Part shown: one piece after another, positions 23,501 to 35,418 of the stretch | How the letters are laid out: the number at the start of each line of letters is the position of its first letter | How positions within the stretch are numbered: position 1 is the stretch's first letter | Assembly (NCBI GenBank): GCA_025890175.1 | Contig: JANPYM010000001.1 | Location: 709,187-773,186, forward strand | DNA from: Ciborinia camelliae | Lineage: Eukaryota; Ascomycota; Leotiomycetes; Helotiales; Sclerotiniaceae | Length of the DNA: 64,000 nt | Reading direction: 5' to 3' | Notes under the pieces: model-generated | The model's input: only the letters and a program-made list of their open reading frames with translations | Database searches by the model: none | What the model was told of the DNA's origin: nothing | Made by a program: the position numbers and the translations under genes

Positions 23501-24870
23501 CATATTAAACATGGCTGAGATTTGGGGGGTGCGGAATTGATACACATATATACTGGACCAATGATCTTCCGTTCCATATCTGAAGATCTGAAGATGTCAT
23601 TTTTATCATATAAACATCTACTTGGTCTCAGACTCTCGGAGGACTAGGTACCTAGGTAGGTATGAGGGATAACCGTACTCGAGTATAGGAAGGAAATGGT
23701 TAATTTTCCCCGTCTCGACTCTCGACTCTTGCCTCTTGACTCTCGAGTGTCTTTGCTTTTGCTTGCATTATTGAAGTTGGAACAAATAATAATGGAATTA
23801 TAACAATCATCGATTCATCCATCCCACGTCGAATCTACAGACATGGGTGTACGGAGGATGGTAAGACAGACTGGGTAGGTTAAACTCTCGGCCCGCTCGA
23901 TCTAAAAAGATCTACTTACCGACTTCATCTGAAAAGCGTCTAAAAAAAATATCTTCCCTGCTTCCTTGCTTCCCTGTCCCCGAATGGGATTTGGAGGAGG
24001 GGCTTGATGAATATGTATTCAAATGTGAGTTATTGGGAAATTATTCGGAAGGATTCTTTGAATATTGAACCTCCCAATGCGTGCATGCATTGATGTAGTC
24101 GAGTAAGCCTTCCCAGATGGAAGATGGAGCAACCGACAAATTGACCCTTTTGGTTGCATACCTACTGGTTCCAGGACTGTGGATATGGAACGAGTATGGA
24201 TGGATGTCCGATCTCTTGGTGTAGGCAAACTAAATCAGGGTATCCATTGGCATACGTTATATCCATATCCATATCCATATCCATTTCCATGGCTCTGATG
24301 GATCGTGGCTGGGCAATTCGTAGCTTCTTGGGGATTGCTTGTAATAAGTCGTAACTTGTCTGGCGTTTCTTGGGCATAATAAATTATAAGCTTATAGCTG
24401 CCATTTGGTAATGCGGACCATAATTCCCATGTTCCGTACGTATGGGAACTTGGAGGGCGGTAGGTTTGGTGACTTTGGTCCAGCTAGTGAAAAAGTACTA
24501 AAGGAAAAGAAAGGTCCCGATCTCTGACGATTTCCTGCTTTCTGTCTCTCAGACTCATCTTCTTTAATCTTTTGGACAGACTAATTGTGGATTTTTGTAT
24601 TATTTAAATCGAACATTGATTGAACTTGCATACATATTGAAGTCGATTTGGAAATATATTAATCTTAAGTCTGTTCACTAGGTACTTACTTACTAGTATC
24701 AAAAGAAATTCTTGATTTACCTTTTACCGTACTCTCCTCTCCTCTACTCTTCTATCAACAATCAATCCTCAATTTCTCCGGATTCGGTCGTGAAGGACAA
24801 CATCATTAGTTGTCAAACCACCAAAACCGCCAATTCTTGCTAGTTGTAAACCGAATAACTTCTCCCTCAC

Positions 24871-25070
24871 CTATCTAGATACTTGTCGTCATTATCGGAT
24901 TTTTGAAGTCACACACAATTCTATCTTATTCCAACGAGGGAAAAATCTACGTCTTCCCCAAAGGAATTCATTCCCCTTTGCCCAAACCTCGTTACAAAGG
25001 ACCAGAAAGGAAATCGAGAGGTGGGAAGGAAAGCCAATTGAAGGGAAATTCAAAATTCGAAATTCGATAA
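24871..25070. promoter_or_regulatory. GATA-type sites upstream of ammonium transporter
   Basis: Three HGATAR matches lie within 200 bp of the start codon: AGATAG (minus) at 24871-24876, CGATAA (minus) at 24892-24897, and CGATAA (plus) at 25065-25070. Fungal ammonium permeases are commonly controlled by AreA/NIT2 GATA factors under nitrogen limitation. The site spacing is seen; the regulation is inferred. Confidence 0.45.
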
Positions 25071-25073
25071 AAG

Positions 25074-27045
25074 ATGTCTAATGACGGGTATCATCCAAAT
25101 TATGCCTATGTTGGAGCTCCTGCAAATTATAATGGTACTGGGCCCGATGGTGGTGATAGTGGTATGTTTTCATCTCTTCTTCGAATATCCATCCCATCCC
25201 ATTACATTACATTACCAAATTGTACCCCCACAATTTGTACATTCTTGCATACCTCTCTTATTCCACTCGGATCAACCGCCTCAATCCTCAATCCTCAATC
25301 CTCAATCTTTAATTCCCACCCCCTTCATAAATCATACAATAAAAAAAAACTAACATCTATCCCCTCCAATCTAGCCGTCGTAAATCTAAACCAATGGTTC
25401 GATCCTGGCGACCAAGCTTTCATCATCGTAGCATCATGTATGGTCCTCCTCATGCCCCCTGGTCTGGGCTTCCTCTACTCCGGTCTTGCACGTCGAAAGT
25501 CCGCTCTCTCGATGATATGGGCCTGTATGGGCGCCTTTTCCATAATCGTCTTCCAGTGGTATTTTTGGGGATATTCTTTGGCTTTTAGTTCGACGGCGAC
25601 GAATGGGTTCATTGGGAATTTAAAACATTTTGGTTTGATGAATACGTTGGGAACGCCGAGTCCAGGGAGTCCGTTGATTCCGGAGTTGTTGTATAGTTTC
25701 TATCAGGTATGTGGGTTTTGGATATGATGTTCTGGGGGCGAGGAAATGGGATTCATGGGTGGCTAATGATTGGGATTTAGCTACAATTCTGCGCAACAAC
25801 AGCCGCTATTGTCGTAGGAGCCGTTGCCGAACGAGGTCGTTTGGTCCCAATGATGGTATTTATTTTTTTCTGGGCCACTGTTGTCTACTGCCCAATCGCA
25901 TGCTGGGTATGGAATATCAATGGCTGGGGATTCAAATACGGGGTTCTCGATTATGCCGGTGGTGGACCTGTTGAAATTGGATCGGGTATGTCTGCGCTTG
26001 CATATTCAATGATCTTGGGCAAGAGACAGGAAAAAATGATGTTGAATTTCAGACCGCATAACGTGTCGCTGATTACCTTGGGTACGATTTTACTGTGGTT
26101 TGGATGGTTGGGATTCAACGGAGGAAGTGCTTTTGGAGCAAACCTGAGAGCTGTGATGGCTTGTTGGAATTCGTGTTTGGCGGCTATGTTTGCAAGTATC
26201 ACTTGGTGTTTGTTGGATTGGAGACTCGCGAGAAAATGGTCAGTGTTTCTCTTCTCATCTCTAGAGCCCCAAAACTAATATAGAATAGGTCCATGGTAGG
26301 TTGGTGCTCAGGCTGTATCTCCGGTCTCGTAGCCGCCACACCTGCATCTGGATTCATTCCTCCCTGGGCTTCCGTCATTCTCGGTGTTGTCACCGGCATC
26401 GTTTGCAATTACAGCACAAAAATTAAATTCTGGGTCGGCATTGACGATTCTATGGATGTGTTAGCCGAGCACGGTATGGCTGGTGTCGTCGGACTAATTT
26501 TCAATGCTCTATTTGCCGCAGACTATGTGATTGGTCTCGACGGCGTCAATACCGGTATTATCACCGGCGGCTGGCTCAATCACAATTACAAACAACTCTA
26601 CATTCAAATCGCCTACATCCTTGCCTGCGCTGCCTACTCCTTCGTTGTCTCGGCCCTCCTCGCCACCATCATCAACTACATTCCCGGCCTGCATCTCCGT
26701 GCATCAGAAGAAGCCGAACTCCTTGGAATGGACGATGATCAACTCGGCGAATTCGCATACGATTATGTCGAAGTGAGACGAGATTACTTGGCATGGACAC
26801 CGGCGAAAGATGAGCCGGAAAATGTGGAGAGTAATGTGAACCCCGAGGATCGTCATGGGATACCCGAACACTCGGATATGGTTACCGGACAATCAGGTAT
26901 GATTACGGGGCATCCACCCGGGAATGTGAATGGCAGGAGTAGTGGAAGTGAAGCCGCGGGAAATGCGCACACGGGGATTATGGGGGATAGACATGGGATT
27001 GCGGTGGAAGATAAAGAGAAAGCTGCGATGTCGAGAGGCGACTAA
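25074..27045 (+). CDS. Ammonium transporter (Mep/Amt family)
   Basis: Four exons (25074-25161, 25375-25706, 25781-26238, 26289-27045) give 544 residues; the first intron is unusually long at 213 bp. After a short extracellular N-terminus the protein shows Amt signatures: WFDPGDQAFIIVASCMVLLM, PGLGFLYSGLARRK, AAIVVGAVAERGRL, LWFGWLGFNGGSAFGANLRA and AEHGMAGVVGLIFNALFA, spread over about 11 helices. The pore His twin motifs appear intact. The cytoplasmic tail (about 130 residues from HLRASEEAELLG) starts with the conserved acidic regulatory segment and ends in a low-complexity part. It imports ammonium at the plasma membrane. GATA sites upstream fit nitrogen repression. Which Mep paralogue it is cannot be decided here. 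Confidence 0.95.
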
Positions 27046-29933
27046 AAATCGAGGGGATTTTTGAGTGGATGCTCGGTTTTTGGGATTCATATAATACTAC
27101 TATATTGCAAGGAGTTGAGCTTGGGAAACGTATTTACGAGATATCTATTTTCTTTTGATGTTTATGCTTATGTCGTGGGATGATGGTTGGGGTTGGGGGT
27201 TGAAAAAAAAATGATACGCCTGGTTTGGGGGGGGGGGGGGGGGTATTCAAGTCAAAAGATTTGAGATCAAAGCGTTATTAGGGGGATTTATTGTACATAG
27301 GATGGATGTATGAGGGAGATGTAACTATTGACGGACGAGGAAATGAATATATTAGTAGAACAACATTTGCATCCTCCTCGGAAAAACGCGCGAGTTACAT
27401 ATATACCTATAATAATAATAAAGCGCTCTACTACTTGCTACCTACCATCATCGCGATCTCCAGTATAGGCCTACCCAGCGTTAAAAATCTTGAGTCTAAT
27501 AGGATTGTCGATCGTCTCTTAACCCATGGAACCTAACCTGTATCATCCATCCATCGATCGATCGAGCGTTTAACCTCGAGAACTCCATATCGCATGCACG
27601 ACGTTGGTTTTAACGTGGCGCTCCACTATGGATGGATGACATCACGGTGGGTGTGGGTGATGATCGCAGCTAGTTGGCTGAGACTAATACGTACGGAGTA
27701 CGTACGTACGTACATATATGCATACATACATGCAAGTGATATCGCTCGCGTGCATGGGACCCGGCGGATCAAATCCATTGCGGTGGATTTTTTTCTCCGG
27801 ATCTCTAAGAGATTGATGAGAGGAGGGGAGGGGAGGGTCTTCTCTGTTTGGGGTATATGGACTTGTACATGGACTTGTACATGTACATCATGATGGGAGG
27901 GCAGGGAAACAAGGACTAGGACAAGGACTAGGACTAGGTGCAGAGATAAGAACAAACACGAGGAGGGGAGGGGAGGGGAGGGGAGCAGAAACGGGAGATA
28001 AGAGAGATAAGAGAGGGGGAGATGAGAAGGGGTTATCAATGGAACTTAGGTATGGTCCGATGGAAGATTAGCTAGCTAGCTAGCTATCTAGGTAGGTAGG
28101 TACCTAGCTAGTAGTGATATGGATGGAAAATATGCATGCTTATCAGTAAGGACGATGTCAACCGGGTACATCGCGCGCGCACGGACTCGGGGATTTGTTT
28201 GTTGCTGTTGATTGTGGGAATAATATGAAACTTGGTAGGGAGGGTTATTATATTAAACTTTATAGGCTGCATTGTATGCGATAAGGGATAATGGATTTGT
28301 GCGGAGGGTGAAATTACTCGAGTATCCATGGACGGGTTGATTTTGATTGATCGGCTGGGTTGATGTACAGTTGTGTGGAGGAGAGGCTGGTGGAAGAAAG
28401 CGAGGTTGGCGACTTGGGGATGACTTGGGGAATCTTGGCTTGATAAGGAGGTTCTTGGAGGTTTTGGATTTGGATTGAGCTGAGTTGGATGGGCTTGTGA
28501 ATGTGTAAGGGATTATATGTAATGTAATGTTATCGCTAGGTAGTGAAAGTATGTATGGAGATGTTTGAAGATGGTGATTTTGTTTGTTAAGCGAGCGGGA
28601 ACTGTTAGGTACCAAAAAGTATAGGCACGAGATCAAAATCTGTGTGTCAAATAAACCAGAGAGTTTCAGATTGATTTGAACTGTGGCAACAGATTGGGAC
28701 TTTTGTTTTTCGATGGTGCTGATATAGAAATAGTTCAAGCAATACTGATCTTGTTGCCGATTCGCGTGAAATAGAGGTATTTTCACAATTTAGTATTCAT
28801 GAAATTCGATAAACACTCATCACATTAATGACCGACATGGCGGAAGAGACGATGGAGAGATGAATGGAACATAGATTAGGAGCCGGCGTGTATATGGAGG
28901 TAAATTTGATACAAAAGAGTGATATTTGGGGCGAATTTGAAAAGGGAAATGTCATTAATGCCACGAAAGCCTGTACAATGACATTCTCAACAAGATATAA
29001 ATAATTCCCAATAGGCATTATATACATCCGCTGAGATGATATTATGCCTAGAACATGTTGAGTTCATGAGGAATTTCCTCGATATCTTGCGCAAACGAGC
29101 ACTTGGGCAGGTTCTAAAAAAGCGGCGTCAAAGATATGACTCGACATCGGCGATACTTTGGAGGCGGTGTGGTCACCTTAGAAGAACACTCCTTTGATTC
29201 CCAGGCATACATGCGTGAACTGATGCATACGCTTTATGCAGTCATGGAATACCGTAATTCAATCTCAAACTTGGACCGGATACCGGCTGCAGGTTCCCGA
29301 ACAAGTCATCAGGTGCTAACCTACTAGAAAGTTTGCTGATGGGCCACAAACATCCTACAGACGGAGGCGATGATTTGAGATTCTTAGGGCACTTAGGTAG
29401 AGATGAAGGGCCTACTTTGAGAGTGACCATAGCATTGCTCGAGTACTTTGTAAATATAATGCAGACCTGGTATTGTATCATGTTCGGGACGAAACCTTTC
29501 TTACGTACACTTATTTGGTACAAAAATGACTGGTAGAGACCAGTATTATACTAATTCATGAATGAGACTCTTCTCTCGGCCTTATGAACCATGAATGAAT
29601 GAATGAAGATGTCAGGTTCCAGGTTCAAGATCATGATATCCGTTTGTTCTTGCTCAACGGATTTAAACACAATGGAAGGCTGCCATATATGGATGCCTTC
29701 CAAAGGTTTAATGCGAGTTTCCGGAGCTGGGGTCGGTCAAGATCCTAACTGCTGGTGAATCCGAAAGCTGGTGCAAACGAAATCAGAGTCGTTGATTGGG
29801 TTGTTTCTATCGGAAGTATAGTAGGAGGTACCATATGACGTGTTTATACCACTGCCGTGAAAAAGCAAATATATCCCCAAGGAGCTAGGTATCTGCCGGC
29901 CAATAATGGCAGATGTAAGCCTTTGCGGGGTAT
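27046..29933. other. Gene-free spacer with simple repeats
   Basis: 2.9 kb between the transporter and the helicase gene. It holds a 17-G run (27227-27243), purine-rich GGGGA runs (27820-27840 and 27960-27985), CTAGCTAG palindromes (28071-28085) and ACGT/CGTA repeats (27694-27715). A minus-strand frame at 28253-28786 has no recognisable domain and low-complexity content; I do not support it as a gene. Confidence 0.5.
27227..27243 (+). repeat. Homopolymer run of 17 G
   Basis: An uninterrupted G17 tract about 180 bp after the ammonium transporter stop codon. A similar G15 tract lies at 36275-36289. Run length in such tracts is often unreliable in assemblies. Confidence 0.9.
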
Positions 29934-29960
29934 CACGTGATGGCGCTAAACTTTACGCGT
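29934..29960 (+). promoter_or_regulatory. MCB-like and CACGTG sites upstream of RecQ start
   Basis: TCACGTGA at 29934-29941 is followed by ACGCGT at 29955-29960 within TTTACGCGTACAA. ACGCGT is the MluI cell-cycle box bound by MBF-type factors that switch on DNA-replication and repair genes at G1/S. It lies 159 bp before the preferred RecQ start codon, which suits such a gene. Confidence 0.55.
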
Positions 29961-30118
29961 ACAATCGCGTTTGTGACCGCGATATCACAAAAAGCCGATG
30001 CCCATTATTGAGAACTACATCTACTGTTATCTCTAGTCTGCTCCATGAAATAAACTATAACGAAACGGCATTGGATACCAATGGATTCACCCAAAAATTG
30101 GTACTCTATTCACTCTCC

Positions 30119-33100
30119 ATGACTCGACATAATCTTCAAAGTCATATTTCTTGGTTGATACAGAACAAAGTTACTACTCCCGCTGGAGTTCAAATCAATT
30201 CGTCCGCAACCTCGCCAGATACGATCGTGCCTGGATTTGGGGGTTTTGGGAATTCTGGAGGGGAGGTGACTGCGCACGGAATAATAAATCCAATTCGAAA
30301 TCGTCGACTCGAAGAAATCTCCAATGTTGTGGCGAATTCACGTCCATCTCGTCCTCAAACTCTCACTCCGATAACACAATCTACACCAGGGCCTGGGGAT
30401 GAATTGGCAGATCCGGAAATGGGAAAACTCTCATCGGCACGAAAGACAAGTAGACCAAGTCTCATAAGTCAAAATCAGCAACTTGGAACCCCTTCTTCCA
30501 CGGTCAGTTCGTCACTTACAAGAAGCTATAAATTACAATGTAACGAAAATGGTATGTGTATACAATGTGACGCGGTATGTCCCTCAATTGACTTTTTCAG
30601 GCACTCCTTCGAGACCCATATCAACAAGAGAACCGAGAAGTCTTACCCCTCGCCCAACACCTCGCCCGGCACCCTTACCGAAAACAAGAGTCGATTTCCA
30701 GAATGTCGAATCCATAGATCTTACCGGCGATGATCTGGTTGGAGCCCCTCCCATTCATTCCTCTAGTACCGTGGAAGCGTTTGAAGATGCTTCTGTTCTG
30801 TTGTGGGATGAAGGGTCAGCGTCCCGACCGGAACCTCTAAAGAAGGGGAAGAAGCGGAAGAGCGAGGAAATGTCCACGGCAAAATCACATCAAAAATCCA
30901 AAAAGGTACCAATACGTATGACCGAAGTACAGGATGAGGAAGACGATTCGTTTGTGGACATTGACGAATTGGGAATACCAGGGCCATCATTTCGAGATAT
31001 CCTCCTTGACTCTCAGCGAACAGTCATTCCACGCAGAACAGTGGGGGAATATTCCCATTCGAGTTTTTCGCAGGAAGTTGATATGGTTGGAGAAATGGTG
31101 TCTCAGAGCTGGCATGCGAAGTCCAAGATTAGAAGCCGACAAAACTCGGAGGATATCATTATGGACAGAGGAACAATCTCAAGAACGACCCCCGCTCCCA
31201 CAATTAGTTCCCAGAAACGCATTACTCCTCGTAGTGTGCGGCATATGTCACCGGTTCAAGTACGAGCTTCTCCTACTGTTATATCTCGTGAAAAGCGGGC
31301 AACTAGAACTCCATCGCCCCTCAAAAGTCGGATGCCGAAGCAAGAAATACTGGACTCGGATGATGATGACATTTTGTCCGAGGTAGAGGAAAGAGTAAGC
31401 TGCTCGCCTTGTCCGTCATCAATAAAAATACCAAAGGTCATTTTTAGCTCTCCAGATATGCATGCGATCCCCACGAACGAGAAGTATGAGAACAATGAAG
31501 TTACACCCGCAAAAAAGAGATTCACTAGCCCGTTGAAGTCAATATCGCAAAATGCATCATTTCGTCAGGATAATGAGCCATCTCCATTCCAAAATGACTC
31601 TCCCATCAAGCGTATGGCTTCACAGACATTGATACAACGAGGCTCCAGTCAAGCTTCTTCGGTTTCTCTAGGCTTTGAAGAAAAAAGGATTGTAGGTTTG
31701 TATATCAAAAACCCGTTAGCACTCGTGCCTTTTGAAAACCATCTGGACAATCTTCTCGATGAGAACTCCAAGGCCCTTCGAGTCTATGTTGAGGAAGGCG
31801 AGCATCCCCCAGAAGATATGGTATCCGAACGAAAAGCCATGCTAGACCAGAAAAAGGCCTTCAAAGTTCTTGCGGATAACCTACAAGGCCTCCAGGATCT
31901 CGCTTCAAAAGCATCAGCTGCATTAAACAGGGTAATCTTTCGAGATGAAGACAATGAGGATAGCGCGGAAGAAGCACAGTCTTACGTGTTAACCCGAGAT
32001 CTCTCGGAGAAGAAGAAAGAGTGCTGGCGTTTACTAGATGCTTCTGGCGCAATAAACTATGGGTTCGGGGCTATTCCGTCCACAAAAACTCCCCTTTCCA
32101 CTCATGCATCAAGTGCAAATGCGAGTGGGCAAGTTGTTCTTCAGACCCAGATTCCGCCTCTCAGGTATCAATCGTCAAGCGCGGCGAGGAGCTTTAGGCA
32201 GGACCACGCAACATCTGATTTTCAGAGCCCAAGGAACTCAATGGAACAAGCAGCTCGTTATGCTCCGCCATCTCCTGTGAGATATACATCACCTCTCAGG
32301 TCCATGATTCCTGGTAGTAACTACTCGAGGCCTGATCAACCGGAATTTTATAGGCAACCTTCGCCAACAGACTACGGTGCTGATGAAGAACTTTTCAATG
32401 ATCTACTTGAAGATGAGCAGCAGATTATGAAAGAGACCTATATATCTGACGAGAAATCAGACAAAAGAGTGGACGATGTAGATGAAGATTACGGGGATTT
32501 CGATGATGATCAAGCTATGATTGATTTCGCGCAACAAGTTGAGCAAAGTAACTCTTTCAAGCCAACGCCAACAAAAAGTTTTGCCAATACAAGTTTGCAA
32601 GACGCATCGAGAATCTCATCTAAAAACGCAAAGCCCAGCTCGTCAAACCCAAACAAGACGAAAAATATGTATTCGATGGTGGAGCCTTCGCATGCAGGTA
32701 TGTTCCGCCATGCATGGTCTAAGGATGTAAAAAAGGTATTGAAAGAACGTTTTCGCTTAAAAGGCTTTCGACAGAACCAGCTGGAGGCAATCAATGCTAC
32801 CTTAGGGGGGCGCGACGCATTCATATTGATGCCAACTGGTGGCGGTAAATCTCTGTGTTATCAATTGCCCGCAGTTGTACATTCGGGTAAAACAAAAGGT
32901 GTTACAATTGTGATTTCCCCTCTTTTAGCTCTTATGCATGATCAGGTCAATCATCTGAAGAAGCTTCACATTCAAGCATGGTTGTTTAATGGCGAAACAA
33001 CTGGCGATGAGAAGCGGACCTTATTTGAAGGTCTGAGCGAAAGGAATCCAGAGCAATATGTCGAGCTACTATACGTCACCCCAGAAATGATCACCAAAAG

Positions 33101-35418
33101 CACCGCCATACAATCAAAATTAGATGGTCTCTATGCTAAGGATAGACTCGCTCGCATTGTTATCGACGAGGCGCACTGTGTCAGTCAGTGGGGTCATGAT
33201 TTCCGACCAGATTACAAAAACCTCTATAAACTTCGTGAAAGTTATCCTACTGTACCATTTATTGCCTTAACGGCCACTGCAACAGAAAGGGTAAAGAAAG
33301 ATGTAATCCACAACCTTGGGATGCACAACTGTGAGCAACTAAAGCAGAGTTTCAACCGGCCTAATATCTACTATGAGGTCCGACGTAAGACGGGCAAAGG
33401 AGCAACGGCAGCAATGTTGGGCGATATAGCGACTATGCTTTCTGTCGAATACAAAAACGAGAGCGGAATCATATATTGCTTCTCTCGTGAAAATTGCGAA
33501 CAGGTGGCGAAGAAGCTACGAGAACAAAGGATCAAAGCTCATCATTTCCATGCTGGGATGACGCCCGAAGAAAAAGAAGATACCCAACACCAGTGGCAAA
33601 TAGGAAGTATTCAAGTCGTAGTTGCAACAATTGCATTTGGTATGGGTATCGACAAGCAGAACGTGCGATTTGTCATTCATTATTGCCTTCCCAAAACTTT
33701 AGAAGGTTATTACCAGGAAACTGGGCGAGCTGGTCGAGATGGCAAACCCGCCGCATGTTTTCTCTACTATGGATACCAAGATACTCTAGGCTATAAAAGG
33801 ATGATCGACAAGGGCGAGGGTGGCCCAGATGTCAAAAATGAGCAGCGACAAATGTTGGAAGCGATGGTGCGATTTTGCGACAATCGCAGTGATTGCCGCC
33901 GAGTGCAGCTCCTACGATACTTTGGCGAGACCTTCAAAAAGGAGGACTGCGGTAACTGTGATACATGCAATTCCAATGACACTTACGAGGAACGCGATTT
34001 CAGTAATGAGGCCCGGAACGTTATGAATCTCGTTCGTCAAGTAGAAGGAAATTTTGCTATTGGTCACTTTTCTGCCATCTTGGAAGGCAAGGCAGTAGCA
34101 AAAGTCAAATCTGAGAAGCATAACGACCTTGATGAATTTGGTTCACTGAGAGAAATGGGTAAAACGGAGATTGAGCGGCTCATTGAGAAACTCGTTCAGT
34201 TTGGAGGCCTGCAGTTCCGCTCTATTAAGAACAGGGGTGGATTCCACAATGACTTTGTTTTTGTAAGAGAAATTCCTTTAAGCAACGTGAAAGTACTAAC
34301 CAATTTCCAAGCTCGGGCCAAGATACAGGCAATACATGTCAAAAAACTTGAAACTTCACTTGCAAGTTAGAGTCTCGACATCGCCACCTCCGGCTTCACG
34401 CAAAACTACAAAAAGCAAAGCCAAGACTCAAACACAGCCGTCATCAACGTTGCTCACTTCGCCAATAACTCAGGCTCGACAAAGTAAGAAGGGCAAGGAG
34501 CGATATATTGAAGAGGATATCGACATTAGTGATGATGACTTTCATCCAAGTACCTATCCTCAGCATGATCCAGCCACCTCCGACAGTGTTGAAAGTTCCG
34601 AGGATAATGCTTTCGAGCCGGCGAGAGACAGAAGTGGGAGTACACGCGGTACCAGACAATCTGGTCGTATTGGCCCACCCATTACCGAGGATGACGAAAT
34701 GAAGAATCTGGAACAGCCACATCAAGATGCTGTACATAAATTCGTTGGGAAAGCCAAGACACTGGAAGAATCAATTAGGAATAAGAACGGTCATATGAAG
34801 CCTTATTTCACAGTGTTCGAGTTTAGGCAAATGGCAATCCACTGGACGACAAGCATCACCCTGATGTCACAAATACCGGGAATCGATGAAGACAACGTAA
34901 AGTCATATGGCACGCGATTTTTAAAGTTATTAGAGGAGAGCAGATCGAGTTATAAGGCGTTGATGGCTCCAAACTATAAGCCAGATAAGAACCATGTGAT
35001 ATACAACTTGGTGACCTCGGATGACGAGAGTGGATTGGAAGACGAATATAGAGACCAATCGGAAGAGCCTTCTCCATACTTTCCAATAAACCCAGAAGTG
35101 CAAGCCTTCAATGAGCGAATGGCGATGGCAGCACAAGTTCCCAGGACACAACCTGCAGAGCCTGATTTGTCGAATAAGTCATATCGAAAGGGCTCTAGTG
35201 GATATAAACCAAAATCTCGTGGGGGATTTAGCAATTACAGGCGAAAGAGTGGTGGCTCAAGTTCAAGCAAAGGGGGGTCAAATGGTGGTGTTGCGAAGAA
35301 GCGAGCACCTGTGGGTAGTAGGAAAACCAGCACGGCATCCAAGGGATCAAGTATCATGTCACAATTTGGCAGGAGCGGTGGAGGTGGTGGTAGTGGCATA
35401 AATCCCATGCCGACATGA
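30119..35418 (+). CDS. RecQ-family DNA helicase (BLM/Sgs1/QDE-3 type)
   Basis: Three exons (30119-30551, 30601-34262, 34312-35418) give 1733 residues. The start at MTRHNLQSHISWLI fits fungal orthologues; an in-frame ATG at 29906 would add 71 residues but would place the promoter motifs inside the gene. The long disordered N-terminus contains acidic and Ser/Pro-rich stretches. The helicase core has Walker A MPTGGGKS (near 890), DEAH box IVIDEAHCVSQWGHDFRP (near 1000), and the arginine-finger region QETGRAGRDG. Next come the zinc-binding RQC part (CRRVQLLRYFGE, CGNCDTC, near 1245) and an HRDC domain (about 1510-1600, IPGIDEDNVKSYG), then a Gly/Ser/Lys-rich tail. A 49-bp intron (34263-34311) joins the RQC end FVF to LGPRYRQYMSKN; without it the HRDC looks like a separate gene. 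It acts in nuclear genome maintenance and, in Neurospora, also in quelling. Confidence 0.92.

Larger units (their letters stand above)
19184..25073. other. 5.9-kb gene-free stretch upstream of ammonium transporter
   Basis: No frame longer than about 100 codons and no recognisable domain was found on either strand. It holds many simple repeats: 3 x 22 bp at 20531-20596, CATCTC/CATCGC runs near 20904-20935, ATG/ATC runs near 22810-22830, ATCCAT runs near 24260-24290, and repeated TAGGTA/CCTAGGTA motifs. It separates the oxygenase (minus) from the transporter (plus), so it is a long shared upstream region. Confidence 0.55.

Noticed and set aside
28253..28786. 178-codon minus-strand open frame
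   Set aside because: Ser/Pro/Asn-rich translation of a low-complexity region, no known motif, no splice partners.
34336..35418. Separate HRDC-only gene after the helicase
   Set aside because: A 49-bp intron with good signals joins it in frame to the RecQ gene, and the combined domain order is the expected one.
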